Below, piece by piece: positions 25,108 to 32,750 of a stretch of 37,168 nucleotides of DNA. A program made the translations under genes and the position numbers. Under the pieces are notes generated by a model. It made no database searches, was not told the origin of the DNA, and saw only the letters and a list, made by a program, of their open reading frames with translations. Within the stretch, counting starts at the first letter, position 1; the number at the start of each line of letters is the position of its first letter. The DNA is from Oscillospiraceae bacterium (GTDB taxonomy: Bacteria > Bacillota > Clostridia > Oscillospirales > Oscillospiraceae): the NCBI GenBank assembly GCA_020025675.1, contig JAHHRS010000016.1:1-37168 (forward strand), given 5' to 3'.

Positions 25108-25451
25108 TGCATGAATTAGGAACTATAATTTATATTATTGATACGGTTGAAAAACTGGCGGAAGAAAATAATCTCACAGCCGTTAACTCTGTAACAGTAG
25201 AGGTCGGAGAGGTAAGCTCCATAATACCGGATTACCTAGTGGATTTCTGGAAGTATGCAAGACGCCGCTCCGAACTGTTAAAGGAAACGGAATTAAAAAT
25301 AGAACCTATTAAAGCCGTAACCTTTTGTGAAGAGTGCATGAAAACTTATCCTACATTAAAATATGGTAAGGAATGTCCGTATTGTCACAGTCCGAATACT
25401 TTTCTTATAACCGGAAATGAGTATATAATAAAAGAAATAGAAGCCATGTAG
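25107..25451 (+). CDS. hypA: HypA-like metallochaperone/zinc-ribbon protein (copy 2)
   Basis: A 114-residue HypA-family protein: N-terminal MHE (nickel site in HypA), VGEVSSIIPDYL in the middle, and zinc-ribbon pairs CEEC (74-77) and CPYC (90-93). It overlaps the upstream flavoprotein by one base (TAATG), which implies coupled translation and a stoichiometric link. It is clearly diverged from copy 1 at 15540, yet both keep the metal ligands. No hydrogenase or urease genes are nearby. Its role is unknown; metal-site assembly for, or complex formation with, the flavoprotein is the simplest inference. Confidence 0.85.
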   Translation: MHELGTIIYIIDTVEKLAEENNLTAVNSVTVEVGEVSSIIPDYLVDFWKYARRRSELLKETELKIEPIKAVTFCEECMKTYPTLKYGKECPYCHSPNTFLITGNEYIIKEIEAM

Positions 25452-25458
25452 CATATTG

Positions 25459-25503
25459 CTTTATCCCCCGTCAAGATATTTTCGCCGGGGGATAAAGTTT
25501 TTT
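25459..25503 (+). terminator. Rho-independent terminator of the second redox operon
   Basis: A perfect 12-bp stem (CTTTATCCCCCG at 25459-25470 with its complement at 25486-25497) is followed by six T residues. It is 7 nt after the hypA stop and separates the operon from the following flavoprotein gene. Confidence 0.92.
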
Positions 25504-25675
25504 GGATATAATAAAATTTAAATTGTATTTCACCTGAAATTACAATTTGTCTTTACCTATATTTTCGATTTTGCATTCATATTTTTCGTCCTTATATAAT
25601 TCTGCATAAACTTTGTATTCTAAAACCGGTTTAAACAGGTATAGCCGGCTGCAATTGCTTTTTTTAATAAAAATC

Positions 25676-25714
25676 TGGACTATATACAACAAAAATGTTA
25701 GAATATTTTTAACA
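25676..25714 (+). promoter_or_regulatory. candidate promoter and palindrome of the FMN/FAD flavoprotein gene
   Basis: TGGACT (25676-25681) and TAGAAT (25699-25704) are 17 bp apart; TG one base before the -10 gives an extended element. TGTTA-N9-TAACA (25696-25714) overlaps the -10. The wider area also has AACAAAAAT / ATTTTTGTT arms. The rest of 25504-25773 is AT-rich with no gene. Confidence 0.5.
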
Positions 25715-25773
25715 ACGAAAATATATCTTATTTTTGTTAGTGGTATTTTTAATTTAGAAAGGAGAAATCGTAT

Positions 25774-27486
25774 ATGAGCAAGTTTAATCCCGGTGTATAT
25801 ACCGGCATTGCCAACAGCAACGGATATGACAGCCTACCAAGCAAAATAAAGGTAGCTGTGACTTTATCTGAAGACAGGATAGAAAAAGTAGAAATACTGT
25901 CACACGGTGAGATAAAGGGCGTTGGTTATGGGTTGAAGACCTCCCCTGTTGAAACTATTCCAAACGAGATTGTAAAACATCAGTCTCTTGGTATTCCGCC
26001 CGTCATCGGTGCTGAAAGGACTTCACAGGGAATTATAAAGGCTGTCACAAGGGCTATTGCCAAATCGGGAGCAAAAACAGCGTCTCTCTCCAAAAAAGTT
26101 GCACGTGAGCCCCATAAGGATGAGGAGCGTTTTGTTGACTTTCTTGTCTTAGGCGGCGGAGCCGGCGGTCTTGCTGCCGGTGTTCAGGCTCGTCAGGCAG
26201 GGGCAGATGTTTTAATTGTTGAAGCTGCAGGAGTTACCGGAGGTTCGGCTGCCCGTTCCGGAGGTAAGGTTATGGCACCGGGAACCAAGTGGCAGAAGGC
26301 CGTGGGTATTTATGACAGCCCTGATATGCTTTTTGATTATATGATGGAGCAGAGCCGCGGTAAGGCAGATCCTAAGAAGATTCGTTTCTTCTGCGACAGA
26401 GCCTATGAAAATTTGCTGTGGCTTGAAAAGTGCGGCTGGAAATGTCAGGATGTTGAGTCTATCCATGAGAGTATAGTACCATGGCGTGTCTATAACAGTG
26501 AAGGCGGGCACTACATGTCAGCCGGTCAGGGCGGACACATTACCTACGCCATGCACGAAGAGTATGAGCGTCTGGGCGGCGAGATTGTATTTAATTGCAG
26601 CCTTAAAGAGCTTATATATGAAGGCGGAGCAGTTAAAGGAGCAATTTGTGAGTATGCAGGCGGCGGCACACTGACCGTCAGAGCAAACAACGTTCTTCTC
26701 GCAACCGGCGGATTTGCTGCCAACAGAGAAAAGGTTGAATCTCTATACCCCCAGATGAAGGGTTACTTCACAGACGTTCCCAAAACCAACGTTGGTACAG
26801 GCATTGATGCGGCTGTTGCCGTGGGTGCTAAGGAGTTTGTATCGCCCGGTGTTCAGGTAAACTACATGAGTCTCACTCCCGCTCTTGTGGGTATAAATGA
26901 GGAGGCCGGTCTTATTCTTGATGCCTCAGGCAGACGTGTTGTAAACGAGTGGAGCTATCAGTATGTTGTCGGAGATGCGCTTATGCGCTCAAAGTCCGAC
27001 CATGGCTGGTACATAAGCTGTGGCAATGAGATTTATGACAGTGTTGTTAAAGCCTTTGCAGCCGGTCCTACTCCCGGCACTCCCGATATTTTTGCTGACT
27101 CTCTTGAGGAGCTGGCAGATAAGATGGGTGTAGAGTTTGACGTATTAAAAGCAACTGTGGAGCGCTACAATGAGTTTGCTGAAAGCGGTGTAGACGAAGA
27201 CTTCGGAAAGCCCGCAAAATTCCTTTTCCCGATAAAAGGACCCAGATATGCAGCATTCTACTACACACCCTGCATAACAGTAACCTTCGGCGGTCTTATA
27301 ACCGACCTTTGCGGAAGAGTTCTCGATAAAGAAGACAAGCCCATTCCCGGTCTCTTCTCAACCGGTGAAACCTCTCCCGCGGGAATCTACGGCACTATCT
27401 ATCCCGGATGCGGAACATCTATAGGCGCTGCTGTTCTTTGGGGAAGAGTTGCAGCAATGATGGCTACAAATCAGCCTGTTTTCTGA
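25774..27486 (+). CDS. FMN_bind/FAD-dependent flavoprotein reductase or dehydrogenase (fumarate reductase/KstD superfamily)
   Basis: A 570-residue soluble flavoprotein without signal peptide. An FMN-binding domain (~8-95) is followed by an FAD_binding_2 domain starting VDFLVLGGGAGG (G127-x-G129-xx-G132) and running to the C-terminus. In secreted fumarate/urocanate reductases FMN is attached to the Thr of an SGAT motif; here the site reads IGAERTS, so covalent FMN is unlikely. The usual C-terminal fumarate-reductase Arg (…NRLGGN) is replaced by TIYPGCGTSIGAAV (~541-554), closer to the YPGxGxTIG of 3-ketosteroid dehydrogenases. It therefore probably acts on an unsaturated carbonyl or ring substrate rather than fumarate. 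It has its own promoter and strong AAAGGAGA site and follows the second redox operon on the same strand, which may supply electrons (inference). Confidence 0.85.
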   Translation: MSKFNPGVYTGIANSNGYDSLPSKIKVAVTLSEDRIEKVEILSHGEIKGVGYGLKTSPVETIPNEIVKHQSLGIPPVIGAERTSQGIIKAVTRAIAKSGAKTASLSKKVAREPHKDEERFVDFLVLGGGAGGLAAGVQARQAGADVLIVEAAGVTGGSAARSGGKVMAPGTKWQKAVGIYDSPDMLFDYMMEQSRGKADPKKIRFFCDRAYENLLWLEKCGWKCQDVESIHESIVPWRVYNSEGGHYMSAGQGGHITYAMHEEYERLGGEIVFNCSLKELIYEGGAVKGAICEYAGGGTLTVRANNVLLATGGFAANREKVESLYPQMKGYFTDVPKTNVGTGIDAAVAVGAKEFVSPGVQVNYMSLTPALVGINEEAGLILDASGRRVVNEWSYQYVVGDALMRSKSDHGWYISCGNEIYDSVVKAFAAGPTPGTPDIFADSLEELADKMGVEFDVLKATVERYNEFAESGVDEDFGKPAKFLFPIKGPRYAAFYYTPCITVTFGGLITDLCGRVLDKEDKPIPGLFSTGETSPAGIYGTIYPGCGTSIGAAVLWGRVAAMMATNQPVF

Positions 27487-27494
27487 TTTCAAAC

Positions 27495-27532
27495 AAAAAG
27501 CGATACCCGAAATTTCCCGGGTATCGCTTTTT
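27495..27532. terminator. bidirectional terminator between the flavoprotein and yitT
   Basis: A perfect 15-bp stem (27495-27509 with 27518-27532, core GCGATACCCG) has A-runs on the left and T-runs on the right, so it can end transcripts from both convergent genes. Confidence 0.92.
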
Positions 27533-27569
27533 ACTTAAATATTTGTTTTTATTTTTTTAAACTTTTGTG

Positions 27570-28430
27570 TTAATCGGTTCTTTTCCTGTGTGGATTCCAC
27601 TGTCCTATAACCTGTCCCACCGTTGAAACGGTTATAAATGCAGACGGATCTGTGTTATTGACAAATTCAAGCAAGCTTGCGTATTCGTTGTTCTGTAATA
27701 TAGTTACAAGTTCAATTTTTTCACTGTTGTCCCAGCCGCCTACGGCATTATACAGAGTAACGCCGCGGTTAAGCTTTTTTACTATAAACTCCCTTATTTC
27801 GTCATATTGGGGAGAAATAATGGAAATTTTCTTTCTAATATGAGAACCGTCCAGAAACTGGTCAAGCACCACTCCGTCTATATATGTGCCCAAAACACTT
27901 ATGACAAGTGTATTTCTGTCATATACAAAAATTGAGCTGGCCGCAATGACAAAGCCTGCTATCATCAGACTGCGTCCTATTTCAATATGCATATATTTAT
28001 TTAATATCTTTGCTACTATGTCAAGACCGCCGGAGGAAGCGTTTATATTAAACAGCATTGTTTGACCGAAGCTGAGGCAGATGACAAAACACAGAAGATT
28101 TACAAGTATATTATTGGTAAGTTCCTGCGGTTCAGGAGTCACAACTTCAAAAATTGCTAAATAAACGGGCAAAATCAGAGATGTAATTACGGTTTTTCCG
28201 CCGAATTCTTTTCCTATTAGGAGAAAACCCAAAATAAACAGTAATGAATTCAAAATGAATGTAAGTGTAGAAACTTTAAGCGGAATAAAATTTGTCAGCA
28301 CAATCACAAGACCTGAGAGTGACCCTACTACAAATTCACTTGGCATCATAATGTAATATATAGCTGCCGAAACAAAAAACATGCCCACAAGCAGAACCAT
28401 AAATTCCTTTAAACTTATCTTTTCTTTCAT
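27570..28430 (-). CDS. YitT-family membrane protein (DUF161 plus DUF2179)
   Basis: A 286-residue protein with five to six hydrophobic helices in the first ~200 residues; the stretches MPSEFVVGSLSGLVIVL and FNINASSGGLDIVAKIL are typical of the YitT/DUF161 repeat. A cytoplasmic C-terminal DUF2179 domain (~210-280) includes GVTLYNAVGGWDN. The family is very common in Firmicutes and of unknown function; some members affect transport or stress phenotypes. It has a good AAAGGGG site and stands alone. Confidence 0.9.
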   Translation of the reverse strand: MKEKISLKEFMVLLVGMFFVSAAIYYIMMPSEFVVGSLSGLVIVLTNFIPLKVSTLTFILNSLLFILGFLLIGKEFGGKTVITSLILPVYLAIFEVVTPEPQELTNNILVNLLCFVICLSFGQTMLFNINASSGGLDIVAKILNKYMHIEIGRSLMIAGFVIAASSIFVYDRNTLVISVLGTYIDGVVLDQFLDGSHIRKKISIISPQYDEIREFIVKKLNRGVTLYNAVGGWDNSEKIELVTILQNNEYASLLEFVNNTDPSAFITVSTVGQVIGQWNPHRKRTD

Positions 28431-28593
28431 ATTTACCCCTTTTATCTAAATCACAATAGTCTATGCATCAGCAATGCCAAGAGTCAACTCATGAGCCGCA
28501 CACAATACTGCCGCAAAAGGAATGGTAATGGAAAAATACTCCCAATCCCGCAGTACAACGTTCCAATAATATATTATTTTATTATAAAAAACA

Positions 28594-28618
28594 AGCCTTT
28601 GAAAAATATTCAAAGGCT
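28594..28618. terminator. terminator of the polymer-acylation operon
   Basis: AGCCTTTGAA (28594-28603) and its complement (28609-28618) enclose a 5-nt loop. On the minus strand TGTTTTTT follows, 7 nt after the DHHW gene ends; on the other strand CATTTTTT also follows. Confidence 0.88.
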
Positions 28619-28624
28619 CATTTT

Positions 28625-29716
28625 TTACTTTATTGTCTCGCTGTTATTTAAAACGGATGTGCTGTATAAAAACAGCACGTCTTTATTTGAAAAATCTATA
28701 TATTTTCCAATCATATCCGGATGAATATAGCGTATATCAACTAAAGTAATCTTACCGTAACCGGAAAGCAGCAGCGGCGCAAGACTTGAACCGAAAGAGT
28801 CTCTAAATATTATAAGTTCCCTGTCATTACTACTTAGGGTATTTTCCATTGTGACAAGAGATAACGGACCGGACAGAAAAATTTCATAAGGGTCCTTTCC
28901 TTCCGCTTTTTCCATGTCGTAAACAGGAATTTCCCTGTTATTCTGAAAATCAAATACTTTTGCTTTATCAAGGACTTGGTTTGTAAGGTATTTTATTTTC
29001 TCGCCGGCAAGAGGCAGTGCAGACTGTCCGTAGTAGACACCGTAAAAATCCCTATCTAAAGTTTTTTCCGTAAAATTTATATTCAGTTCCGTTCCCATAG
29101 CCTTGGCTAATCTTTCAGCTAAGGGAAGAATTCTCTCCTGTCTCCAATGAGTATCGGTTCTGTAATAATCATCTATCTGAAGGCAGTCAAAAATGTCTAT
29201 ATATTGTCCGAATTCTGTCTCCGCTTTAAAATCGGAAACCAGCTTGTCGTAATCTAAAGAAAGTCTGTCTTTGCCGGCTGTAAAGTAGTTTTTATCTGGT
29301 ATAACCGATACATAAACTTTTGAACCGCTGTCTTTTAAATATTTATCATATACATAGGAAAATCGCTGACCCGCTCTTTTAACGGAGTTTTCATTTAACG
29401 GATATTCCATTTTAACAGCGTGCCCCTGGGATATATAAATATCGTTATTGTCCATTCGCCGTAAAACATTAAAAGACACCTGAGCTTTTAGCGCTCTGAA
29501 TTCATCACGCAGAGGAAACTGATCCAGAGTATAATCTTCAAAGTCATTCATATACTTTGCATTTATGAGATTTTCAAAACTCATCTTCGGGAGCTGGCTG
29601 AGTTTTCTCCTCTCACTCCGGGAAAAGCTGTCCTGAGGCTTTATCCACGCAAACAGGGAGAGAATAAGAAAAAACAGTATCATTACAGTGCTTACTATAA
29701 TATTTTTGTGCTTCAT
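28625..29716 (-). CDS. DHHW-family protein (AlgX/AlgJ-like partner of MBOAT acyltransferase)
   Basis: A 363-residue extracytoplasmic protein with an N-terminal membrane anchor (~7-26). The motif YYRTDTHWRQE (~185-195) is the DHHW/AlgJ catalytic-type Asp-His, and FRDSFGSSLAPLLL (~305) is the companion Ser-containing block of SGNH-like acyl-transfer proteins. In alginate acetylation AlgJ/AlgX take the acyl group exported by the MBOAT protein AlgI and place it on the polymer. Here it directly follows the MBOAT gene (9-nt gap), so the two very likely acetylate a secreted or wall polysaccharide. It starts with AAGGAG 5 nt upstream. Confidence 0.87.
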   Translation of the reverse strand: MKHKNIIVSTVMILFFLILSLFAWIKPQDSFSRSERRKLSQLPKMSFENLINAKYMNDFEDYTLDQFPLRDEFRALKAQVSFNVLRRMDNNDIYISQGHAVKMEYPLNENSVKRAGQRFSYVYDKYLKDSGSKVYVSVIPDKNYFTAGKDRLSLDYDKLVSDFKAETEFGQYIDIFDCLQIDDYYRTDTHWRQERILPLAERLAKAMGTELNINFTEKTLDRDFYGVYYGQSALPLAGEKIKYLTNQVLDKAKVFDFQNNREIPVYDMEKAEGKDPYEIFLSGPLSLVTMENTLSSNDRELIIFRDSFGSSLAPLLLSGYGKITLVDIRYIHPDMIGKYIDFSNKDVLFLYSTSVLNNSETIK

Positions 29717-29725
29717 ACTCTCTCC

Positions 29726-31126
29726 TTAAAATCTAAAGTACAGGAACGGGTTAAATGACCCGTCCACAAGAAAGGCTGTCGTAACAAGCATAAGTCCAAC
29801 CAAAACCGCAGGCTCAAGGCAGTCAGTTATTATTTCCGCAGTGTGGTTCTCTCTTATTTTTAAAACCATATTTTTTATAAGCGGTGTTGCTCCTATAATT
29901 GCAATTATCAGAATAATGCCGTAATCTTTAAGATAGTAGCCCAGCTCCTTTGATACAAGAGGAAGCTCACCCTCACCGAACATGGCCCCGATATAAGATA
30001 CTGCTTCTTCCATGTCAGCAGAATTAAAAATCACAAAGCTTATAAGAAGTACAAAAATCATGTAAATTCTGCTGAAAACCTTGGATTTTTCCAGATACTT
30101 TAACAAAAAAAGTTTTTCCGTAATTAGCAAAACGGCAAAAAACAGTCCCCAAACCACAAAATTCCATGCGGCTCCGTGCCACAATCCTGTCAAAAGCCAG
30201 ACGATAGATATATTTAAAAACCATCTTGATTTTTTTACCCTGTTTCCGCCCAGCGGTATATATACATAGTCCCTGAACCATGAACCCAAGGAAATATGCC
30301 AGCGACGCCAGAATTCGGTTGCACTTTTTGAAATAAAGGGATAGTTAAAGTTTTCCGGGAAATGAAATCCCATTATTCTGCCAAGGCCGATGGCCATATC
30401 GGAATACCCTGAGAAATCAAAATAAATATGCAATGCAAAGGCCGCGGCATATAACCAGTAAAACAGCACGGATTTATCCCCTGAGGCTCTGAATGAATCG
30501 CACAGCTCGCCTAAAATATTTGCTATCAGTATTTTCTTTCCTAAGCCCAAAACGAAGCGCCTCATACCAATAGCAAAATTACTAAAACTGTATTCCCGTT
30601 CCCTTAGTTCATTCTCCACCTGAGAGTATCTCACAATAGGGCCTGCAATAAGCTGAGGGAAAAGGGATATATATGCGGCAAGATTTATTAAATTCTTTTG
30701 TGCAGGCACTTCCCCTCTGTAAACGTCCACTGTGTAACTGAGTATCTGGAAGGTGTAAAAGCTTATACCTATGGGAAGTGCAATTTTAAGCAGCGGTATT
30801 GAAAGCCCGAAAACTTTATTAAAGTTCTCAATAAAGAAATCTGTATACTTAAACCATGCCAAAAAGCCCAGACTTATAGTAACTGAAGCTGCCATAACCA
30901 GTTTCTTTGCCCTTTGCGTATGAAAGGCCTCAATCATAAGGCCGGATAGGTATCCGATAATGATTGAGGCTGTCATTAACAATAAATGTTTCGGCTCACC
31001 CCAGCCGTAGAAAACAAGGCTCACTATAAGAAGAACCGTGTTTCTGAACTTTTTGGGGGCGATAAAATACAAAAGCAAAGCAACCGGCAAAAAGTAGTAT
31101 AAAAATACTATGCTGGAAAATAACAT
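29726..31126 (-). CDS. MBOAT-family membrane O-acyltransferase (AlgI-like)
   Basis: A 466-residue protein with about ten membrane helices. The catalytic histidine is in LLTGLWHGAAWNFVVWG (~310-326), and ATEFWRRWHISLGSWFRDYVY (~265-286) is the second conserved MBOAT/AlgI/DltB block. It transfers acyl groups (usually acetyl from acetyl-CoA) across the membrane for delivery to a polymer. It is the middle gene of a three-gene minus-strand set: lipoprotein (12-nt gap), MBOAT, DHHW. The target polymer is unknown; tagA and wecB nearby suggest a wall polymer. Confidence 0.93.
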   Translation of the reverse strand: MLFSSIVFLYYFLPVALLLYFIAPKKFRNTVLLIVSLVFYGWGEPKHLLLMTASIIIGYLSGLMIEAFHTQRAKKLVMAASVTISLGFLAWFKYTDFFIENFNKVFGLSIPLLKIALPIGISFYTFQILSYTVDVYRGEVPAQKNLINLAAYISLFPQLIAGPIVRYSQVENELREREYSFSNFAIGMRRFVLGLGKKILIANILGELCDSFRASGDKSVLFYWLYAAAFALHIYFDFSGYSDMAIGLGRIMGFHFPENFNYPFISKSATEFWRRWHISLGSWFRDYVYIPLGGNRVKKSRWFLNISIVWLLTGLWHGAAWNFVVWGLFFAVLLITEKLFLLKYLEKSKVFSRIYMIFVLLISFVIFNSADMEEAVSYIGAMFGEGELPLVSKELGYYLKDYGIILIIAIIGATPLIKNMVLKIRENHTAEIITDCLEPAVLVGLMLVTTAFLVDGSFNPFLYFRF

Positions 31127-31138
31127 TATCTCTGTTCT

Positions 31139-31714
31139 TTAGCTTAGAGCCAGCTCCAGTGAAAAGTGAGCGTTTTCACCGTAGCTTGTCTCAATAGCGG
31201 TTTTGAAAATCTCAGTTGTAAGTTCGGTTTCTCCTATAACATATACAACGTAATCGCCCAAAGTGTAGACAAGCAGATAGTCAGGGAAACCGCACATCCA
31301 CTGAGTACCTTCAACGTCAGTTTTAACAGAATTTACAAACTCTTCAGCATTAACGCCCTCGTTAAGTTTAACAGCAACAGCGGTAAAAGTATTAGCATTC
31401 ATAGCATGAATTAAAGTTGCTGCTTCGGAAACGGAAGCGGCAGTCTCTTCGGACATGTGCAGAACAGAGGTAACGACGTCCATGTTTTCCATGTTAAATT
31501 TGCCCGCCTTATCTTCCTGAATATTCTCCATATCTCCGCCTGCAACGGGGAACTTCTGATCTTCGCTTACGTTATTCCAAATTGAATTTAATATTTCCTC
31601 AGGTGAGCCAAGCTCCAATTCAGGGGCGGACTGAGGATTCTGATTGCCGCCACCGCAGGCAGCAAGGCTGAATACCATAGCCAAAGTTAAAATAAGGGCT
31701 GAAATCTTTTTCAT
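31139..31714 (-). CDS. small secreted lipoprotein in the MBOAT/DHHW operon
   Basis: A 191-residue exported protein. MKKISALILTLAMVFSLAAC is a lipoprotein signal with Cys20, followed by a short Gly/Asn/Pro linker and a soluble domain with two matching halves in outline; NANTFTAVAVKLNEGVNAEE and GFPDYLLVYTLGDYVVYVIG are its best-ordered stretches. It somewhat resembles lipoproteins of the DUF4358 type found beside MBOAT genes, but I am not sure of the family. AAGGAG lies 6 nt before the ATG. Its signal peptide is almost the same as that of the lipoprotein at 10662 (16 of 20 residues). Function unknown; location and operon suggest a part in polymer acylation outside the cell. Confidence 0.7.
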   Translation of the reverse strand: MKKISALILTLAMVFSLAACGGGNQNPQSAPELELGSPEEILNSIWNNVSEDQKFPVAGGDMENIQEDKAGKFNMENMDVVTSVLHMSEETAASVSEAATLIHAMNANTFTAVAVKLNEGVNAEEFVNSVKTDVEGTQWMCGFPDYLLVYTLGDYVVYVIGETELTTEIFKTAIETSYGENAHFSLELALS

Positions 31715-31928
31715 AACTAACTCCTTTTGTCTGAATTTTTCCCGTCCTGCATATTAGCATTGACATTAAATTTTTGCAAGTCTTTTCCATATTATGCAGC
31801 GTAAATTCAGCGCTTTTTCTTTAGTTTTTCTGCCTGAAATAAAATTTATTCTCAGGTGACAGTTATATAAACGAAATTAAATCAAAAAAGTTCCATTCTT
31901 TTTCATTATTTCTAAATTTATATAATTC

Positions 31929-31956
31929 TTGCTTTTCAGTGGATTTACATTATAAT
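31929..31956 (+). promoter_or_regulatory. promoter of tagA
   Basis: TTGCTT (31929-31934) and a perfect TATAAT (31951-31956) have a 16-bp spacer, 34 nt before the start codon. Confidence 0.6.
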
Positions 31957-31989
31957 AATAGGTATCTAAATTCAAATGAGGTGTATAAT

Positions 31990-32709
31990 TTGAAAAAACA
32001 GGTAATGAATATTGCCTTTGATGACTGCACAATGGATGAGGCTGTAAATACAGCGCTCCAATATATATATGAGAGAAAGAAGTGTCGGGTCGTAACTCCA
32101 AATGCGGAATTTGCCATTGAAGCTAAAAAAAATTCCCGCTTTCTTAATATTCTGCAAAACTCAGAAATGGTTCTGCCTGACGGCGTAAGTGTTATCTACG
32201 CTTCAAAAATAGTGGGCAACCCTATAAATTCAAAGCTTGCGGGCATTGCTTTTGCACAAGCTCTCTGCTCCGCTTTGGGTAAGGAAGGCGGCAGGCTGTT
32301 TTTACTGGGAGCGAAACCCGGTGTTGCCGAAAAAGCCGGAGAAAAGCTCAAAGCGGAATATCCGGGCTTAATTATTGTCGGAACTCATGACGGATATTTT
32401 AAAGATACCGCTCCTGTTATTGCCGAAATTAACGCGGCACAGCCGGATGCTCTTTTCGTTTGCCTCGGTGCTCCCAAGCAGGAATATTTTATGGAAGAGC
32501 AAAGAGATGAACTTAAGGTGCCGCTCATGGCCGGTTTGGGCGGAAGTCTTGACGTACTGGCAGGTAATGTAAACAGAGCGCCCGAATTTTACCAAAAGGC
32601 AGGTCTTGAATGGTTTTACAGACTGTGCAAAGAACCTAAACGCTGGAAAAGGATGATAAAGCTTCCCATATACCTTTGGGATGCAGTCATATGGAAAATA
32701 AAACATTAA
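31990..32709 (+). CDS. tagA: WecG/TagA/CpsF-family glycosyltransferase (GT26)
   Basis: A 239-residue glycosyltransferase. Family signatures: VTPNAEFAIEAKK near residue 35 (Thr/Asn of the active site), LPDGVSVIYASK (~58, catalytic-type Asp), LFLLGAKPGVAEKAG, GTHDGYF and FVCLGAPKQEYFMEEQ. TagA adds ManNAc from UDP-ManNAc to the lipid-linked GlcNAc, the first committed step of the wall teichoic acid linkage unit; WecG does the same with ManNAcA. I placed the start at the TTG at 31990, with GAGGTG 6 nt upstream; a GTG at 31939 would lie inside the promoter. It is convergent with wecB, whose product makes UDP-ManNAc. Confidence 0.92.
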   Translation: MKKQVMNIAFDDCTMDEAVNTALQYIYERKKCRVVTPNAEFAIEAKKNSRFLNILQNSEMVLPDGVSVIYASKIVGNPINSKLAGIAFAQALCSALGKEGGRLFLLGAKPGVAEKAGEKLKAEYPGLIIVGTHDGYFKDTAPVIAEINAAQPDALFVCLGAPKQEYFMEEQRDELKVPLMAGLGGSLDVLAGNVNRAPEFYQKAGLEWFYRLCKEPKRWKRMIKLPIYLWDAVIWKIKH

Positions 32710-32716
32710 TAAACTG

Positions 32717-32746
32717 AAAGCCGACGGTGTCCCGTCGGCTTTTTTC
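32717..32746 (+). terminator. Rho-independent terminator of tagA
   Basis: An 11-bp stem (AAAGCCGACGG at 32717-32727 with its complement at 32732-32742) has a 4-nt loop and a T-run to 32745, 8 nt after the tagA stop. The A-run in front could also serve wecB from the other side. Confidence 0.92.
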
Positions 32747-32750
32747 ACTA

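Noticed and set aside
12836..27486. A NiFe-hydrogenase or hydrogenase-maturation locus suggested by two hypA-like genes
   Set aside because: No hydrogenase subunits, hypB, hypC, hypD, hypE or hypF are present in the window.
25774..27486. Calling the flavoprotein a fumarate reductase
   Set aside because: The catalytic C-terminal Arg motif of fumarate reductases is missing and there is no export signal or heme domain.
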